DNA of 41,006 nucleotides. Source: Taylorella asinigenitalis ATCC 700933 (GTDB lineage Bacteria; Pseudomonadota; Gammaproteobacteria; Burkholderiales; Burkholderiaceae_B). The DNA is taken from positions 1-41,006 of the forward strand of contig NZ_JHXN01000012.1 of assembly GCF_000687755.1 (NCBI RefSeq), read 5' to 3'. A model generated the notes under the pieces. That model searched no databases. It saw only the letters and a list, made by a program, of their open reading frames with translations, and was not told the origin of the DNA. A program made the position numbers and the translations under genes. This document shows positions 27,861 to 36,210 of this stretch, in pieces; position 1 is the stretch's first letter; each line of letters starts with the position of its first letter.

Positions 27861-29381
27861 TTAATTTGCTGGTGCGTTCCTTCCACCAATAACTTTCTTC
27901 AATATCGGCGGGATAACGATTACAGCAATCGCTAAAATCCACAGTACTATCGTAATAGTACTTGAGAATAATATCGAAATATCGCCCTGTGAAATAGACA
28001 TAGCTCTTCGTAAGTTTTGTTCCATTAATTCTCCCAAAACCACACCTAATACCATTGGGGCTAAAGGAACATCAAATTTACGTAAGAAGTATCCTATTAA
28101 TCCAATAATAACAACAGCTACTAAATCAAACGTAGTGGAATTTAATGCATACACCCCTACAAAACTTACAGCCAGAATTCCTGGAACTAATAGCCATGAT
28201 GGTGTTCTAAGCATAGCTGAAAATACTCTTACTAATGGAATATTCATAATAAGAAGAATTAAGTTAGCTAAAAACAAAGAAGCAATGAGACCCCAAACTA
28301 ATTCAGGTGATGTTTCAAATAGGATTGGGCCAGGAGTAATGTTATAAAGTGTGAGTGCACCCATCATAACCGCAGTAGTACCTGAACCTGGTACTCCTAA
28401 AGTAAGCATAGGAATAAATGATCCTGTTGCAGCAGCATTATTAGCTGCCTCTGGTGCACACAGCCCCCTTAAATCTCCTTCACCGAAGCATGCTTTTGGA
28501 TCGCGTCCAGAAATAAGTTTTTTCTCGTTTGCATATGCGACAGCTGATGCTACTGATGCACCTGCACCAGGTAAAACGCCAATGAAGAATCCAGTAACTG
28601 AGCTTCTTAGGGTAGTCCAGGTAGTTTTAGCAAGCTCTGAGAGATTAAATAATTTTCTGTCAGAACGAGGTACTTCAACTGAATCGCCTTTTAATAGGTT
28701 CTCAAGCATTTGAAGCATTTCAGATACAGCAAACAAGCCAATCACAACAACTACAAAATCCATACCATCATCAAGATTAGGAATTTCAAATGTATATCTA
28801 TAAACGCCCGATGTTGGATCTACTCCAATTGTTGAAATAGATAAACCTATTAGAGCTGAAATCATGCCCTTTATTGGTCTGTCTCCTAATAAACTGGTTA
28901 ATGCCGAAAATGCAAAAACCATAAGAACAAAATACTCTGCTGGTCCAAATGCAGAAGCCCAATTTGCAAGAAGTGGTGCTAAAAGAACAATGCCTAATAT
29001 GGCAATAATCGATCCTACAAACGATGCCCATGCCGATAAAGATAAAGCAACACTTGCTAAACCTTTGCGTGCAAGTGGATAACCATCTATAGTCGTCATA
29101 ACTGCAGCGGCTTCTCCTGGAACATTTATAAGAATAGAAGAAATCCTACCACCGTATTCTGCACCCACATAAACTGCAGCCAATAAAATTAATGATGTCT
29201 CTGGAGGAAGATTCATGGTGTATGCAATAGGTATTAACATGGCTACACCGTTAATTGGACCTAATCCAGGCAGAAGCCCAACCACAGTACCAATAAAAGC
29301 ACCAATTGCAGCTACTAATACATTTGTAAATGAGAGGGCAACTGACATGCCCAATCCTAAATAATGCAATACATCACTCAT
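27861..29381 (-). CDS. tctA: Tripartite tricarboxylate transporter large membrane subunit TctA
   Basis: 506 residues with about 12 helices. GTVVGLLPGLGPINGVAMLIP (about 31-51) and GVLPGAGASVASAVAYANEKK (about 269-289) are the paired TctA motifs, and a third Gly-rich stretch TLGVPGSGTTAVMMGAL is typical. TctA forms the translocation path fed by the periplasmic binding protein TctC. It starts in the tctB stop (ATGA). With tcuAB downstream the likely substrate is tricarballylate or citrate. Confidence 0.95.
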   Translation of the reverse strand: MSDVLHYLGLGMSVALSFTNVLVAAIGAFIGTVVGLLPGLGPINGVAMLIPIAYTMNLPPETSLILLAAVYVGAEYGGRISSILINVPGEAAAVMTTIDGYPLARKGLASVALSLSAWASFVGSIIAILGIVLLAPLLANWASAFGPAEYFVLMVFAFSALTSLLGDRPIKGMISALIGLSISTIGVDPTSGVYRYTFEIPNLDDGMDFVVVVIGLFAVSEMLQMLENLLKGDSVEVPRSDRKLFNLSELAKTTWTTLRSSVTGFFIGVLPGAGASVASAVAYANEKKLISGRDPKACFGEGDLRGLCAPEAANNAAATGSFIPMLTLGVPGSGTTAVMMGALTLYNITPGPILFETSPELVWGLIASLFLANLILLIMNIPLVRVFSAMLRTPSWLLVPGILAVSFVGVYALNSTTFDLVAVVIIGLIGYFLRKFDVPLAPMVLGVVLGELMEQNLRRAMSISQGDISILFSSTITIVLWILAIAVIVIPPILKKVIGGRNAPAN

Positions 29382-29821
29382 AGCAATCCCTCCAAAATAC
29401 CTGTAGGGAGAACTACATCTAAAGTTAAATCAAACAGCAAATATAGAACTATAGACATTCCTATACCGCCAAATAATGAATAAAGCCAGCTGCCCCCAAA
29501 AAGTTTTCCTACTAAGGTGACCATAATTAAAGTAGAAATAAGAAATCCTAAAGGCTGAAATGCGAAGGCATAGAAAACTAAAATTGCAATCATCGATATG
29601 ATTCTGACTGAACTACCCTTAGGATTTCGAGGAACGGGATTACCACCTTTGATAATCAAAATAACTCCACATAGAGCCAAAAAACCTGATAGTAAAAGTG
29701 GAAATACTTTCGGTCCTATCGGTTCATAAGAGAATTCAGAATTCATACCATATCCGTGGTATGCCATAAATGCCGCTAAGACTATGGCAAAAATACCAAG
29801 AACCCTATCATTTAATGTCAT
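29378..29821 (-). CDS. tctB: Tripartite tricarboxylate transporter small membrane subunit TctB
   Basis: 147 residues with four predicted helices, the normal size and topology of TctB. The ATG at 29821 (MTLNDRVLGIF) has AGAGA five bases upstream. The frame is open to 29890, but that extension would translate through a strong hairpin and reads as unrelated sequence. TctB is poorly conserved, so the assignment rests on size, topology and position between tctC and tctA. Confidence 0.88.
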   Translation of the reverse strand: MTLNDRVLGIFAIVLAAFMAYHGYGMNSEFSYEPIGPKVFPLLLSGFLALCGVILIIKGGNPVPRNPKGSSVRIISMIAILVFYAFAFQPLGFLISTLIMVTLVGKLFGGSWLYSLFGGIGMSIVLYLLFDLTLDVVLPTGILEGLL

Positions 29822-29841
29822 ATCAATCTCTATAAAAATAA

Positions 29842-29870
29842 GAGGCAACCACAATGAATGCGATTGCCTC
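29842..29870 (-). terminator. Strong hairpin between tctC and tctB (attenuator)
   Basis: On the minus strand GAGGCAATCGCA (29870-29859) pairs with TGTGGTTGCCTC (29853-29842), twelve pairs including two GU pairs with a five-base loop, followed by TTATTTTTAT. It has the form of an intrinsic terminator but sits inside the operon, 20 bases after the tctC stop. Partial termination here would leave more binding protein than membrane subunits. Confidence 0.75.
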
Positions 29871-29890
29871 GGGTAAAACAAAATAAACAA

Positions 29891-30889
29891 TTATTTTTTA
29901 ATTAAACCAAAAGAATCAGCTAGCTCTTTGTAGTAAGCTGTGCGTTCTTTAACAAATTTATCTAATTCAGCACCAGTTTTCTCGAATGGGAATAAACCTT
30001 GAGACTCTTGAATTTTTTTGAATTCAGGAGTTTTGTAAAGTGCTTGGAATTTTTCTTCCCAATATTTGAATTGCTCATCAGTTACTTTAGGTGGAAGATA
30101 GAAACCACGAATAACTGGCCACTGAATATCATACCCTTGCTCTTTTGCAGTAGGAATATTGCTTAAGCGACCTTCCATACGTTTATCTGCAAACACAGCA
30201 AGAATTTTAATTGGAGCACCGCCATCAATAAGAGTAGAAGCTTCAGCTAAACCTGATAGCAACACATCAACGTGTTTGCCTTGAAGTGCGGTAGCTGCCT
30301 CACCACCACCCTCAAAAGCAACGAATCTCATATTTTTATAATCAACACCAGCTTGTTTAGCTGTAAGAGCAGCTGTCATCCAGTCTTGACCACCAATGGT
30401 AGCACCTGCAGCGAAGACAACTGTTTTAGGATCTGCTTTAAGGGCATTGATAAGATCTCCTAAATTTTGAAATTTAGAATCTTTATTTACGATAATTGCT
30501 CCATAATCAGTACCGACAGTTGCTAGCCAACGTACATCATCTACTGTGTAGCGGCCAAACTTACCTTGCGCGATATTTAAAAGAGAACCACCTGAGAATG
30601 CTACGAATGCGTTATTATCGTCTGCTCTTTTAGAAATAATATTGTTGTAGGCTACTGCCCCTACGCCACCAGGCATGTACACTGTACGAATCTGCTTATC
30701 GATAAGTTTTGTTTGTGCAAAACCATTTACTGCAACACGACAGGTTAAATCAAAGCCGCCACCAGGTTTTGCTGGAGCCACACATTCTGGTCTTTTAGGT
30801 TCTACATCAGCCGCTTGAGCTGATGCTATAGAGCCCAAACCAAGAGAAGCTACAAACAAAGAGTTAAGAATTTTTAATGACAGTTTCAT
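29891..30889 (-). CDS. tctC: Periplasmic tricarboxylate-binding protein TctC (Bug family)
   Basis: 332 residues. The signal peptide is residues 1-26 or 27 (KLSLKILNSLFVASLGLGSIASAQA, cleavage before ADVEP). The mature protein follows the Bug/TctC fold, with CVAPAKPGGGFDLTCR, a loop after the first strand that binds the carboxylates, and TVYMPGGVGAVAYNNI. It delivers substrate to TctBA. GGAG lies in front of the ATG. It heads the operon tctC-tctB-tctA-abrB-tcuA-tcuB, so the expected ligand is tricarballylate or citrate; the specificity cannot be read from sequence. Confidence 0.93.
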   Translation of the reverse strand: MKLSLKILNSLFVASLGLGSIASAQAADVEPKRPECVAPAKPGGGFDLTCRVAVNGFAQTKLIDKQIRTVYMPGGVGAVAYNNIISKRADDNNAFVAFSGGSLLNIAQGKFGRYTVDDVRWLATVGTDYGAIIVNKDSKFQNLGDLINALKADPKTVVFAAGATIGGQDWMTAALTAKQAGVDYKNMRFVAFEGGGEAATALQGKHVDVLLSGLAEASTLIDGGAPIKILAVFADKRMEGRLSNIPTAKEQGYDIQWPVIRGFYLPPKVTDEQFKYWEEKFQALYKTPEFKKIQESQGLFPFEKTGAELDKFVKERTAYYKELADSFGLIKK

Positions 30890-30923
30890 ACAGTCTCCAA
30901 ATACTTTTATATGATTTAATCTG

Positions 30924-30951
30924 ATTGTAAGACTTAAAACAAAAGTGTCAC
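30924..30951 (-). promoter_or_regulatory. Sigma-70 promoter for the tct-tcu operon
   Basis: GTGACA (30946-30951) and TACAAT (30924-30929), each five of six consensus bases on the minus strand, lie 16 bases apart. Predicted initiation near 30917 leaves a leader of about 27 bases with GGAG before ATG 30889. No regulator gene (such as the LysR-type tcuR) is nearby. Confidence 0.6.
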
Positions 30952-31005
30952 TTAGGGAAAACCTTATTAAGAAATTAGATAATTCATGTAAAAAGCAAAT
31001 AAAAA

Positions 31006-31032
31006 AGGCGACCTACCAAAGGAATGTCGCCT
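31006..31032 (-). terminator. Rho-independent terminator of the metK-ahcY unit
   Basis: Minus-strand AGGCGAC (31032-31026) pairs with GTCGCCT (31012-31006) and is followed by TTTTT ATT. It lies 18 bases beyond the ahcY stop and separates it from the tctC promoter. The stem may also work on the plus strand. Confidence 0.85.
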
Positions 31033-31050
31033 CAAAAACAAAATTAAAAA

Positions 31051-32451
31051 TTAATAACGATAATGTTCGGCTTTATAAGGGCCATCAACACTAACACCAA
31101 TATAATCTGCTTGTTTTTCTGTAAGCTTTGTTAAATTAGCCCCTAATTTTTTCAGATGAAGTCTAGCAACTTTTTCGTCTAAATGTTTAGGCAATACACT
31201 CACAGAACCTTTTTTGTAATTCTCTCCCTTAGTGAATAGCTCGATCTGGGCAATTGTCTGATTTGTAAATGATGCAGACATAACAAATGATGGATGCCCT
31301 GTAGCACAACCTAAGTTAACAAGTCTACCCTTAGCTAAAAGAATAATGCGTTTACCGTCAGGGAAAATTACATGGTCAACTTGAGGTTTAATCTCCTCCC
31401 ACTGCAAATCTGCTAAAGATTCGACATCAATCTCGTTATCGAAGTGTCCAATATTGCAAACTATGGCTTCATTTTTCATAGCCTCAAGATGTTTGCGTTG
31501 GATAACATGATAATTCCCTGTTGCGGTAACAAAAATATCAGCTTTGTCGGCCACATCATCGATTGTAACTACTCGATACCCTTCCATAGCCGCTTGCAAA
31601 GCACATATTGGGTCAATTTCACATACCCAAACTTGAGCACGCAAGGCTGCTAAAGCTTGAGCACAACCTTTGCCAACATCCCCAAAGCCCACAACCACCG
31701 CAGTTTTACCTGCAATCATGACATCAGTTGCCCTCTTTATGCCATCAACCAAGGATTCACGACAACCATATAAATTATCAAATTTAGATTTAGTGACAGA
31801 ATCATTCACATTAATTGCAGAAAACTCAAGCTCCCCTTTTGCACTCATCTGATAAAGCCTATGCACACCTGTTGTGGTTTCTTCCGTAACTCCCTTGATG
31901 TGCTTAATTCGTTTCGAATACCAGTTTGGATCTTCCTTGAGCTTTGTCTTTATGGCCGCAAATAGGACCTTTTCCTCTTCACTAGTTGGGTTGGCAATGC
32001 TTTCGGGATTTGTCTCCGCCTTTGTTCCAAGATGAAGTAGTAGTGTTGCATCTCCTCCATCGTCCAAAATCATATTCGCAGGGCCTTGTTCTTGAGGCCA
32101 ATTGAAGATTTCATGCGTATAACTCCAATATTCTTCAAGCGATTCGCCTTTTACAGCAAATACAGGAATTCCACGTTTAGCTATAGCAGCAGCTGCATGA
32201 TCTTGAGTAGAGAAAATATTGCACGAAGCCCAACGCACCTCCGCACCGAGTTCAACAAGTGTTTCAATCAAAACGGCAGTTTGAATGGTCATATGCAAAC
32301 TACCCGCAATCCTAGCACCCTTTAGAGGTTTAGAAGCAGCATATTCCTCTCGAGTAGCCATAAGCCCAGGCATCTCGTGTTCAGCAATTGAAATTTCTTT
32401 CCGACCCCAGTCGGCCAAGCCAATATCAGCAATTTTGTAATTTGTACTCAT
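31051..32451 (-). CDS. ahcY: S-adenosylhomocysteinase (adenosylhomocysteine hydrolase)
   Basis: 466 residues from ATG 32451. [21 protein letters not shown] near the N-terminus and the NAD-binding [16 protein letters not shown] (about 264-279) identify SAHH; the C-terminal PYKAEHYRY supplies the Lys and Tyr that complete the NAD site of the partner subunit. The length, with the extra segment around 165-200, is that of proteobacterial long forms. It splits SAH to adenosine and homocysteine. TTG 32463 is in frame, but GGGGA seven bases before ATG 32451 supports the latter. It lies 14 bases behind metK. Confidence 0.96.
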   Translation of the reverse strand: MSTNYKIADIGLADWGRKEISIAEHEMPGLMATREEYAASKPLKGARIAGSLHMTIQTAVLIETLVELGAEVRWASCNIFSTQDHAAAAIAKRGIPVFAVKGESLEEYWSYTHEIFNWPQEQGPANMILDDGGDATLLLHLGTKAETNPESIANPTSEEEKVLFAAIKTKLKEDPNWYSKRIKHIKGVTEETTTGVHRLYQMSAKGELEFSAINVNDSVTKSKFDNLYGCRESLVDGIKRATDVMIAGKTAVVVGFGDVGKGCAQALAALRAQVWVCEIDPICALQAAMEGYRVVTIDDVADKADIFVTATGNYHVIQRKHLEAMKNEAIVCNIGHFDNEIDVESLADLQWEEIKPQVDHVIFPDGKRIILLAKGRLVNLGCATGHPSFVMSASFTNQTIAQIELFTKGENYKKGSVSVLPKHLDEKVARLHLKKLGANLTKLTEKQADYIGVSVDGPYKAEHYRY

Positions 32452-32465
32452 TAAGGTCCCCAAAA

Positions 32466-33626
32466 TTAAAGTGCAGATTTTAGAAGTTGTACCTTATCGG
32501 TAGCCTCCCATGAGAACTCAGGCTCTGCACGTCCAAAATGTCCATATGCAGCAGATTTACTATATATAGGTCTTAATAAATCAAGCATTTGAACTATTCC
32601 TCGTGGACGCAAATCAAAATTCTCACGAACTAATTTTGCGATTTCCACATCTGGAATAATACCTGTGCCCTCTGTATATACAGTAATATTTATTGGTTCT
32701 GCAATACCTATTGCATAACTCACCTGAATTTGACACTGACGAGCCAGCCCAGCAGTAACAATATTTTTTGCGACATAACGGGCCGCATAAGCAGCAGAGC
32801 GATCTACTTTAGACGGATCTTTTCCAGAAAAAGCACCACCACCATGAGGGCAAGCCCCTCCATAAGTATCTACAATAATTTTTCTACCAGTTAGACCGCA
32901 GTCCCCTTGTGGACCACCAATAACAAATTTACCAGTAGGATTAACAAAAAATTTAGTTTTAGGAGTAAGTAATCCATCATTAAATGAGGGCTTAATAATC
33001 TCCTCAATTACTGCTTCTTTAATTGTAGATTGAGAAATCTCTGGATGATGTTGAGTGGAAAGCACTACTGTATCTACCTCTACAGGTTTACCATCTACAT
33101 ATCTAAAAGTCACCTGAGATTTAGCATCTGGTCGCAGCCAGTTTAAAACACCGCTTTTTCTTAACTCGCTTTGACGTTGAACAAGTCGATGTGCAAACCA
33201 GATTGGAGCAGGCATAAGATCTACGGTCTCATCGCACGCATAGCCGAACATAAGGCCTTGATCACCCGCACCTTGATTAAGAATCTCTTCCTCTGAGCGG
33301 TCCACGCCTTGAGCGATATCTGGAGATTGCTTATCGTAAGCCACCAACACGGAGCAGCCCTTATAATCAAGACCATAATCGATATTATCGTAGCCAATTC
33401 TCTTAATAGTATCTCTGGCAATGTCTATGTAGCTTACATTCGCTGTGCTTGATATTTCACCTGCAAGTACTACTAGACCAGTATTGCAAAGAGTCTCAGC
33501 AGCAACACGTGCATTAGGATCTTGCTCTAAGATGGCATCTAATATGGCATCAGAGATTTGGTCGGCGATTTTATCGGGATGGCCTTCAGAAACAGATTCA
33601 GAAGTAAAAAGAAAATCAGAAGTCAT
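32466..33626 (-). CDS. metK: S-adenosylmethionine synthetase
   Basis: 386 residues. [19 protein letters not shown] (9-27), [12 protein letters not shown] (ATP loop) and [19 protein letters not shown] (P-loop-like phosphate site) are the MetK signatures. It makes SAM from methionine and ATP. AGGA is spaced seven bases before ATG 33626 but lies inside a hairpin (see leader). With ahcY behind it the operon makes SAM and clears SAH. Confidence 0.97.
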   Translation of the reverse strand: MTSDFLFTSESVSEGHPDKIADQISDAILDAILEQDPNARVAAETLCNTGLVVLAGEISSTANVSYIDIARDTIKRIGYDNIDYGLDYKGCSVLVAYDKQSPDIAQGVDRSEEEILNQGAGDQGLMFGYACDETVDLMPAPIWFAHRLVQRQSELRKSGVLNWLRPDAKSQVTFRYVDGKPVEVDTVVLSTQHHPEISQSTIKEAVIEEIIKPSFNDGLLTPKTKFFVNPTGKFVIGGPQGDCGLTGRKIIVDTYGGACPHGGGAFSGKDPSKVDRSAAYAARYVAKNIVTAGLARQCQIQVSYAIGIAEPINITVYTEGTGIIPDVEIAKLVRENFDLRPRGIVQMLDLLRPIYSKSAAYGHFGRAEPEFSWEATDKVQLLKSAL

Positions 33627-33731
33627 AATTGCGTCCTATAAAAAGAGACGCCAAGTAGCAAAAATATGCTGTGACGCTTTAGCGGATTAGAAAGCCCCGC
33701 AATTTGTCATTAACTCGGCATTAAAATAGAA
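33627..33731 (-). promoter_or_regulatory. Structured metK leader, candidate cis-regulatory RNA
   Basis: A perfect TATAAT (33738-33743) predicts initiation near 33731, giving a 105-base leader. It can form UGAC/GUCA (33709-33706 with 33675-33672), enclosing GCGG/CCGC (33700-33697 with 33685-33682); GCUUU in that loop (33695-33691) matches AAAGC downstream (33680-33676), an H-type pseudoknot layout. Next comes AGCA/UGCU (33670-33657). Finally GCGUC (33651-33647) pairs with GACGC (33635-33631), whose GGA is part of the ribosome site. A second GCGUC at 33677-33673 competes for the same partner. I could not match it to the SAM-I, SAM-II, SAM/SAH or SAH consensus. Structure and ligand are inference. 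Confidence 0.45.
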
Positions 33732-33774
33732 TTTGAAATTATAACCCTAATGTCATAAAAACGAAAAATTTTTC

Positions 33775-34680
33775 ATGTCAAAAAATATAGAAAATTCTTT
33801 CAAATACATACTGTACGAAAAAATCTTTAAATTGATAGCGGATTTGAGCCATGGTCAAAGATTGAAACTCGGGGGAGTACTCACAAGCATTGCCAAACCA
33901 CTAGCAAAAAAAAGGATTCACATTGCCCGAAGAAATTTGGAGTTATGTTTTCCTGAAGCGACAAAAGAACAAATTGAGGGATGGCTGAAACGTCACTTTC
34001 GTATGGTTGTCCAATCATATGTGGATAGGGCTTTACTATGGTATGGTGGTGAGCAAAAAATAAACGAAACAGTTGAACTTCAAGGGTTAGAGAAATTCAG
34101 GGCTGCTATAGACGGTGGTTCTCCAGTTATGCTTATCGGTCCGCACCTAATTGGCCTAGATGCTGCGGCTACAATTCTAACCTCAAAGCAACCTAAAGGT
34201 GCAACTATGTATGGTCGTCAATCCGACCCCGTTATGGATGCGATAGTTAGAAAGGGTCGGGCTCGTTTCAATGATGTGCAACTTTTAAGCCGACAAGATG
34301 GAGTGCGGAAATTATTAAAACTCATAAGAAACCAATATCCACTTTATTATTTGCCAGATATGGATTTTGGTCCCAAGGACTCAATTTTTGTCCCATTTTT
34401 TGGAGTACCAGCCGCAACTTTAACTAGCACGGTGCAATTAGTTCGATCATTTGATATGACAGTGTTTTGTGCATTGTCACAGCTCGATATAAAAACAGGA
34501 ATTTATAAAGTGGAGGTATTGCCACTAAATAAAAATGATTTTACTAGTGGCTCTATTGAGGAGGCTACAGCTCGATTTAATTCTATGCTTGAGGTTTGGA
34601 TATTGAAAGACCCAGCTCAATATTACTGGGTGCACAAAAGATTTAAAACGCGTCCAAATGGGGAAGCAAGTGTTTATTGA
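33775..34680 (+). CDS. Lysophospholipid/lipid A acyltransferase of the LpxL (HtrB) family
   Basis: 301 residues, usual for the family. RNLELCFPEAT near 53-63 is the family N-terminal motif, and the catalytic HX4D is His124 and Asp129 in IGPHLIGLDAAAT. DMDFGPKDSIFVPFFG and the terminal AQYYWVHKRFKTRP are also conserved. The hydrophobic N-terminal segment usual in E. coli LpxL is weak. It adds a secondary acyl chain to lipid A at the inner membrane. LpxL versus LpxM cannot be decided. It is divergent from metK, as in other Burkholderiales, and its 3' end overlaps pyrE by 7 bases. Confidence 0.87.
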   Translation: MSKNIENSFKYILYEKIFKLIADLSHGQRLKLGGVLTSIAKPLAKKRIHIARRNLELCFPEATKEQIEGWLKRHFRMVVQSYVDRALLWYGGEQKINETVELQGLEKFRAAIDGGSPVMLIGPHLIGLDAAATILTSKQPKGATMYGRQSDPVMDAIVRKGRARFNDVQLLSRQDGVRKLLKLIRNQYPLYYLPDMDFGPKDSIFVPFFGVPAATLTSTVQLVRSFDMTVFCALSQLDIKTGIYKVEVLPLNKNDFTSGSIEEATARFNSMLEVWILKDPAQYYWVHKRFKTRPNGEASVY

Positions 34681-35333
34681 GTTATACCGTACTGCTTGCG
34701 ATAAGCTTGGACAGCCTCTTCGTATTTTTTGAATTCGTCTGACTCGCTAATCACGTCCATAATATCGTTTAGATTTGCAATACTCACAACAGGAAAGCCG
34801 TAGACTTGCTGCACTCTTTCAACTGAAGAATTTACAGAAAAGTTGCTGTCATAGCCAGAGCGTTCCATACGATCAAGTGCAATCAAAACACCCACAGGTT
34901 TTGCATAAGAGGCTTGAATTATATCTACGGATTCTTTAACCGAAGTTCCGGCAGTAATAACATCGTCGATTATGATTACATTGCCACTTAAAGGGGCACC
35001 CACAAGTGAACCACCTTCACCATGGTCCTTCGCTTCTTTTCGATTAAAACAGAAAGGAATCGTTTTAGACAATTTTTGACTCAGAGCAATGGCAGTGGAC
35101 GCAGCAAGAGGAATGCCCTTATAAGCTGGCCCAAAAATCATGTCAAATTCTATTCCAGAATCAATCAGAGCATCCGCATAAAAATTTGCTAATTTATAGA
35201 GGGATTCTCCATTATTAAAAAGCCCTGCATTGAAAAAGTATGGGCTATTGCGTCCGGATTTAGTGAGAAAATCACCAAATTTAAGCACTCCTTCATCGAG
35301 TGCAAACTTCACAAAATCCTTACTAAGCGACAT
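34674..35333 (-). CDS. pyrE: Orotate phosphoribosyltransferase
   Basis: 219 residues from ATG 35333. SGRNSPYFFNAGLF (about 26-39), GPAYKGIPLAAS and the PRPP loop NVIIIDDVITAGTS (about 119-132) identify PyrE. It forms OMP from orotate and PRPP. The frame is open to 35444, but GGAG six bases before ATG 35333 and the family N-terminus fix the start; the extension also crosses the divergent promoter region. It complements pyrB and pyrC' elsewhere in the window. Confidence 0.95.
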   Translation of the reverse strand: MSLSKDFVKFALDEGVLKFGDFLTKSGRNSPYFFNAGLFNNGESLYKLANFYADALIDSGIEFDMIFGPAYKGIPLAASTAIALSQKLSKTIPFCFNRKEAKDHGEGGSLVGAPLSGNVIIIDDVITAGTSVKESVDIIQASYAKPVGVLIALDRMERSGYDSNFSVNSSVERVQQVYGFPVVSIANLNDIMDVISESDEFKKYEEAVQAYRKQYGITQ

Positions 35334-35391
35334 AATTGCTCCAAACAAAATTTTAGTAAACTGAATTTTAACCTTTAGAACAGGAATTTTT

Positions 35392-36192
35392 GTGCTTAGA
35401 ATTACAAGTTTAAATGTAAATGGCCTAAGATCGGCTTTTAACAAAGGTCTTGAATCATGGCTATCGTCGACAAGACCTAATATCGTGTGCCTTCAGGAAA
35501 TAAAGATTAGTGCGGCCGATGTGAGTGATGCATTGCGTGAGCCTCTTGCTTATAGAAGCGAATTTAATCATGCGATTAAAAAGGGGTATAGTGGTGTCGG
35601 GTTATATATGGACAAAGCATTGCCACAAGCAGAATTTAAGCATGGGATTGAAAATGAGGAGTTCGATCCTGAGGGACGTGTGTTGGCAGCACGATTTTCA
35701 AATCTTACTGTCGTGAGTGCCTATCTTCCTTCGGGCTCAAGCAGTGAGGAGAGACAGCATGCGAAATTTAGATTTTTGGATTCATTTGGTCCATGGATTG
35801 ATGCCATGATGAGAGATTATCGTGAAACTGGTCACGAATATGTGATATGCGGCGACTGGAATATGGCTCATAAGGAAATAGATCTAAAAAATTGGAAGGG
35901 GAATTTAAAGAACTCTGGCTTCACTCCTGAAGAGCGAGAATGGATGAATAATTTATTTGAACAACGCAGGTTTGTGGATGTGTTTCGCTTGCTATGTCCT
36001 GATGCGGATCAATATACGTGGTGGAGTAATCGCGGGCAAGCCTGGGCTAAAAATGTTGGGTGGAGAGTTGACTACCAGATAAGTACGCCAGGCATTGCCA
36101 CCAGAGCGAAGCGTGCGGAAATATATAAGGAGCAACGGTTTTCCGACCATGCTCCTTTGACTATCGACTACGATTTTGAGATCGAGAACTAA
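35392..36192 (+). CDS. xthA: Exodeoxyribonuclease III (AP endonuclease)
   Basis: 266 residues, as E. coli Xth (268). ITSLNVNGLRSAF (4-16), CLQEIK with the metal-binding Glu, GDWNMAHKEIDLKNWKGN and the C-terminal SDHAPLTIDYDF with the catalytic Asp-His pair are present. It cuts DNA at abasic sites and removes 3' blocks. The start is GTG, with AGGA six bases upstream. It is divergent from pyrE with 58 bases between. Confidence 0.94.
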   Translation: MLRITSLNVNGLRSAFNKGLESWLSSTRPNIVCLQEIKISAADVSDALREPLAYRSEFNHAIKKGYSGVGLYMDKALPQAEFKHGIENEEFDPEGRVLAARFSNLTVVSAYLPSGSSSEERQHAKFRFLDSFGPWIDAMMRDYRETGHEYVICGDWNMAHKEIDLKNWKGNLKNSGFTPEEREWMNNLFEQRRFVDVFRLLCPDADQYTWWSNRGQAWAKNVGWRVDYQISTPGIATRAKRAEIYKEQRFSDHAPLTIDYDFEIEN

Positions 36193-36195
36193 TTA

Positions 36196-36210
36196 AACTT
36201 ACAGTGAGTT
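36196..36210 (+). terminator. Weak hairpin after xthA
   Basis: AACTTA/TGAGTT can form six pairs (one GU) just after the xthA stop, followed by AAATTTCTTTTTTC. It overlaps the end of the convergent CoA-transferase gene by two bases. The stem is AT-rich, so the call is weak. Confidence 0.35.

Noticed and set aside
29822-29890. N-terminal extension of TctB (23 codons)
   Set aside because: It would be translated through a terminator-like hairpin; ATG 29821 with AGAGA upstream gives the usual TctB length.
32452-32465. SAH riboswitch before ahcY
   Set aside because: Only 14 bases separate metK and ahcY, so an aptamer does not fit; the metK leader does not show the SAH aptamer sequence.
35334-35444. 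Open extension of pyrE (37 codons)
   Set aside because: GGAG before ATG 35333 and the family N-terminus fix the start; the extension crosses the divergent promoter region and the start of xthA.
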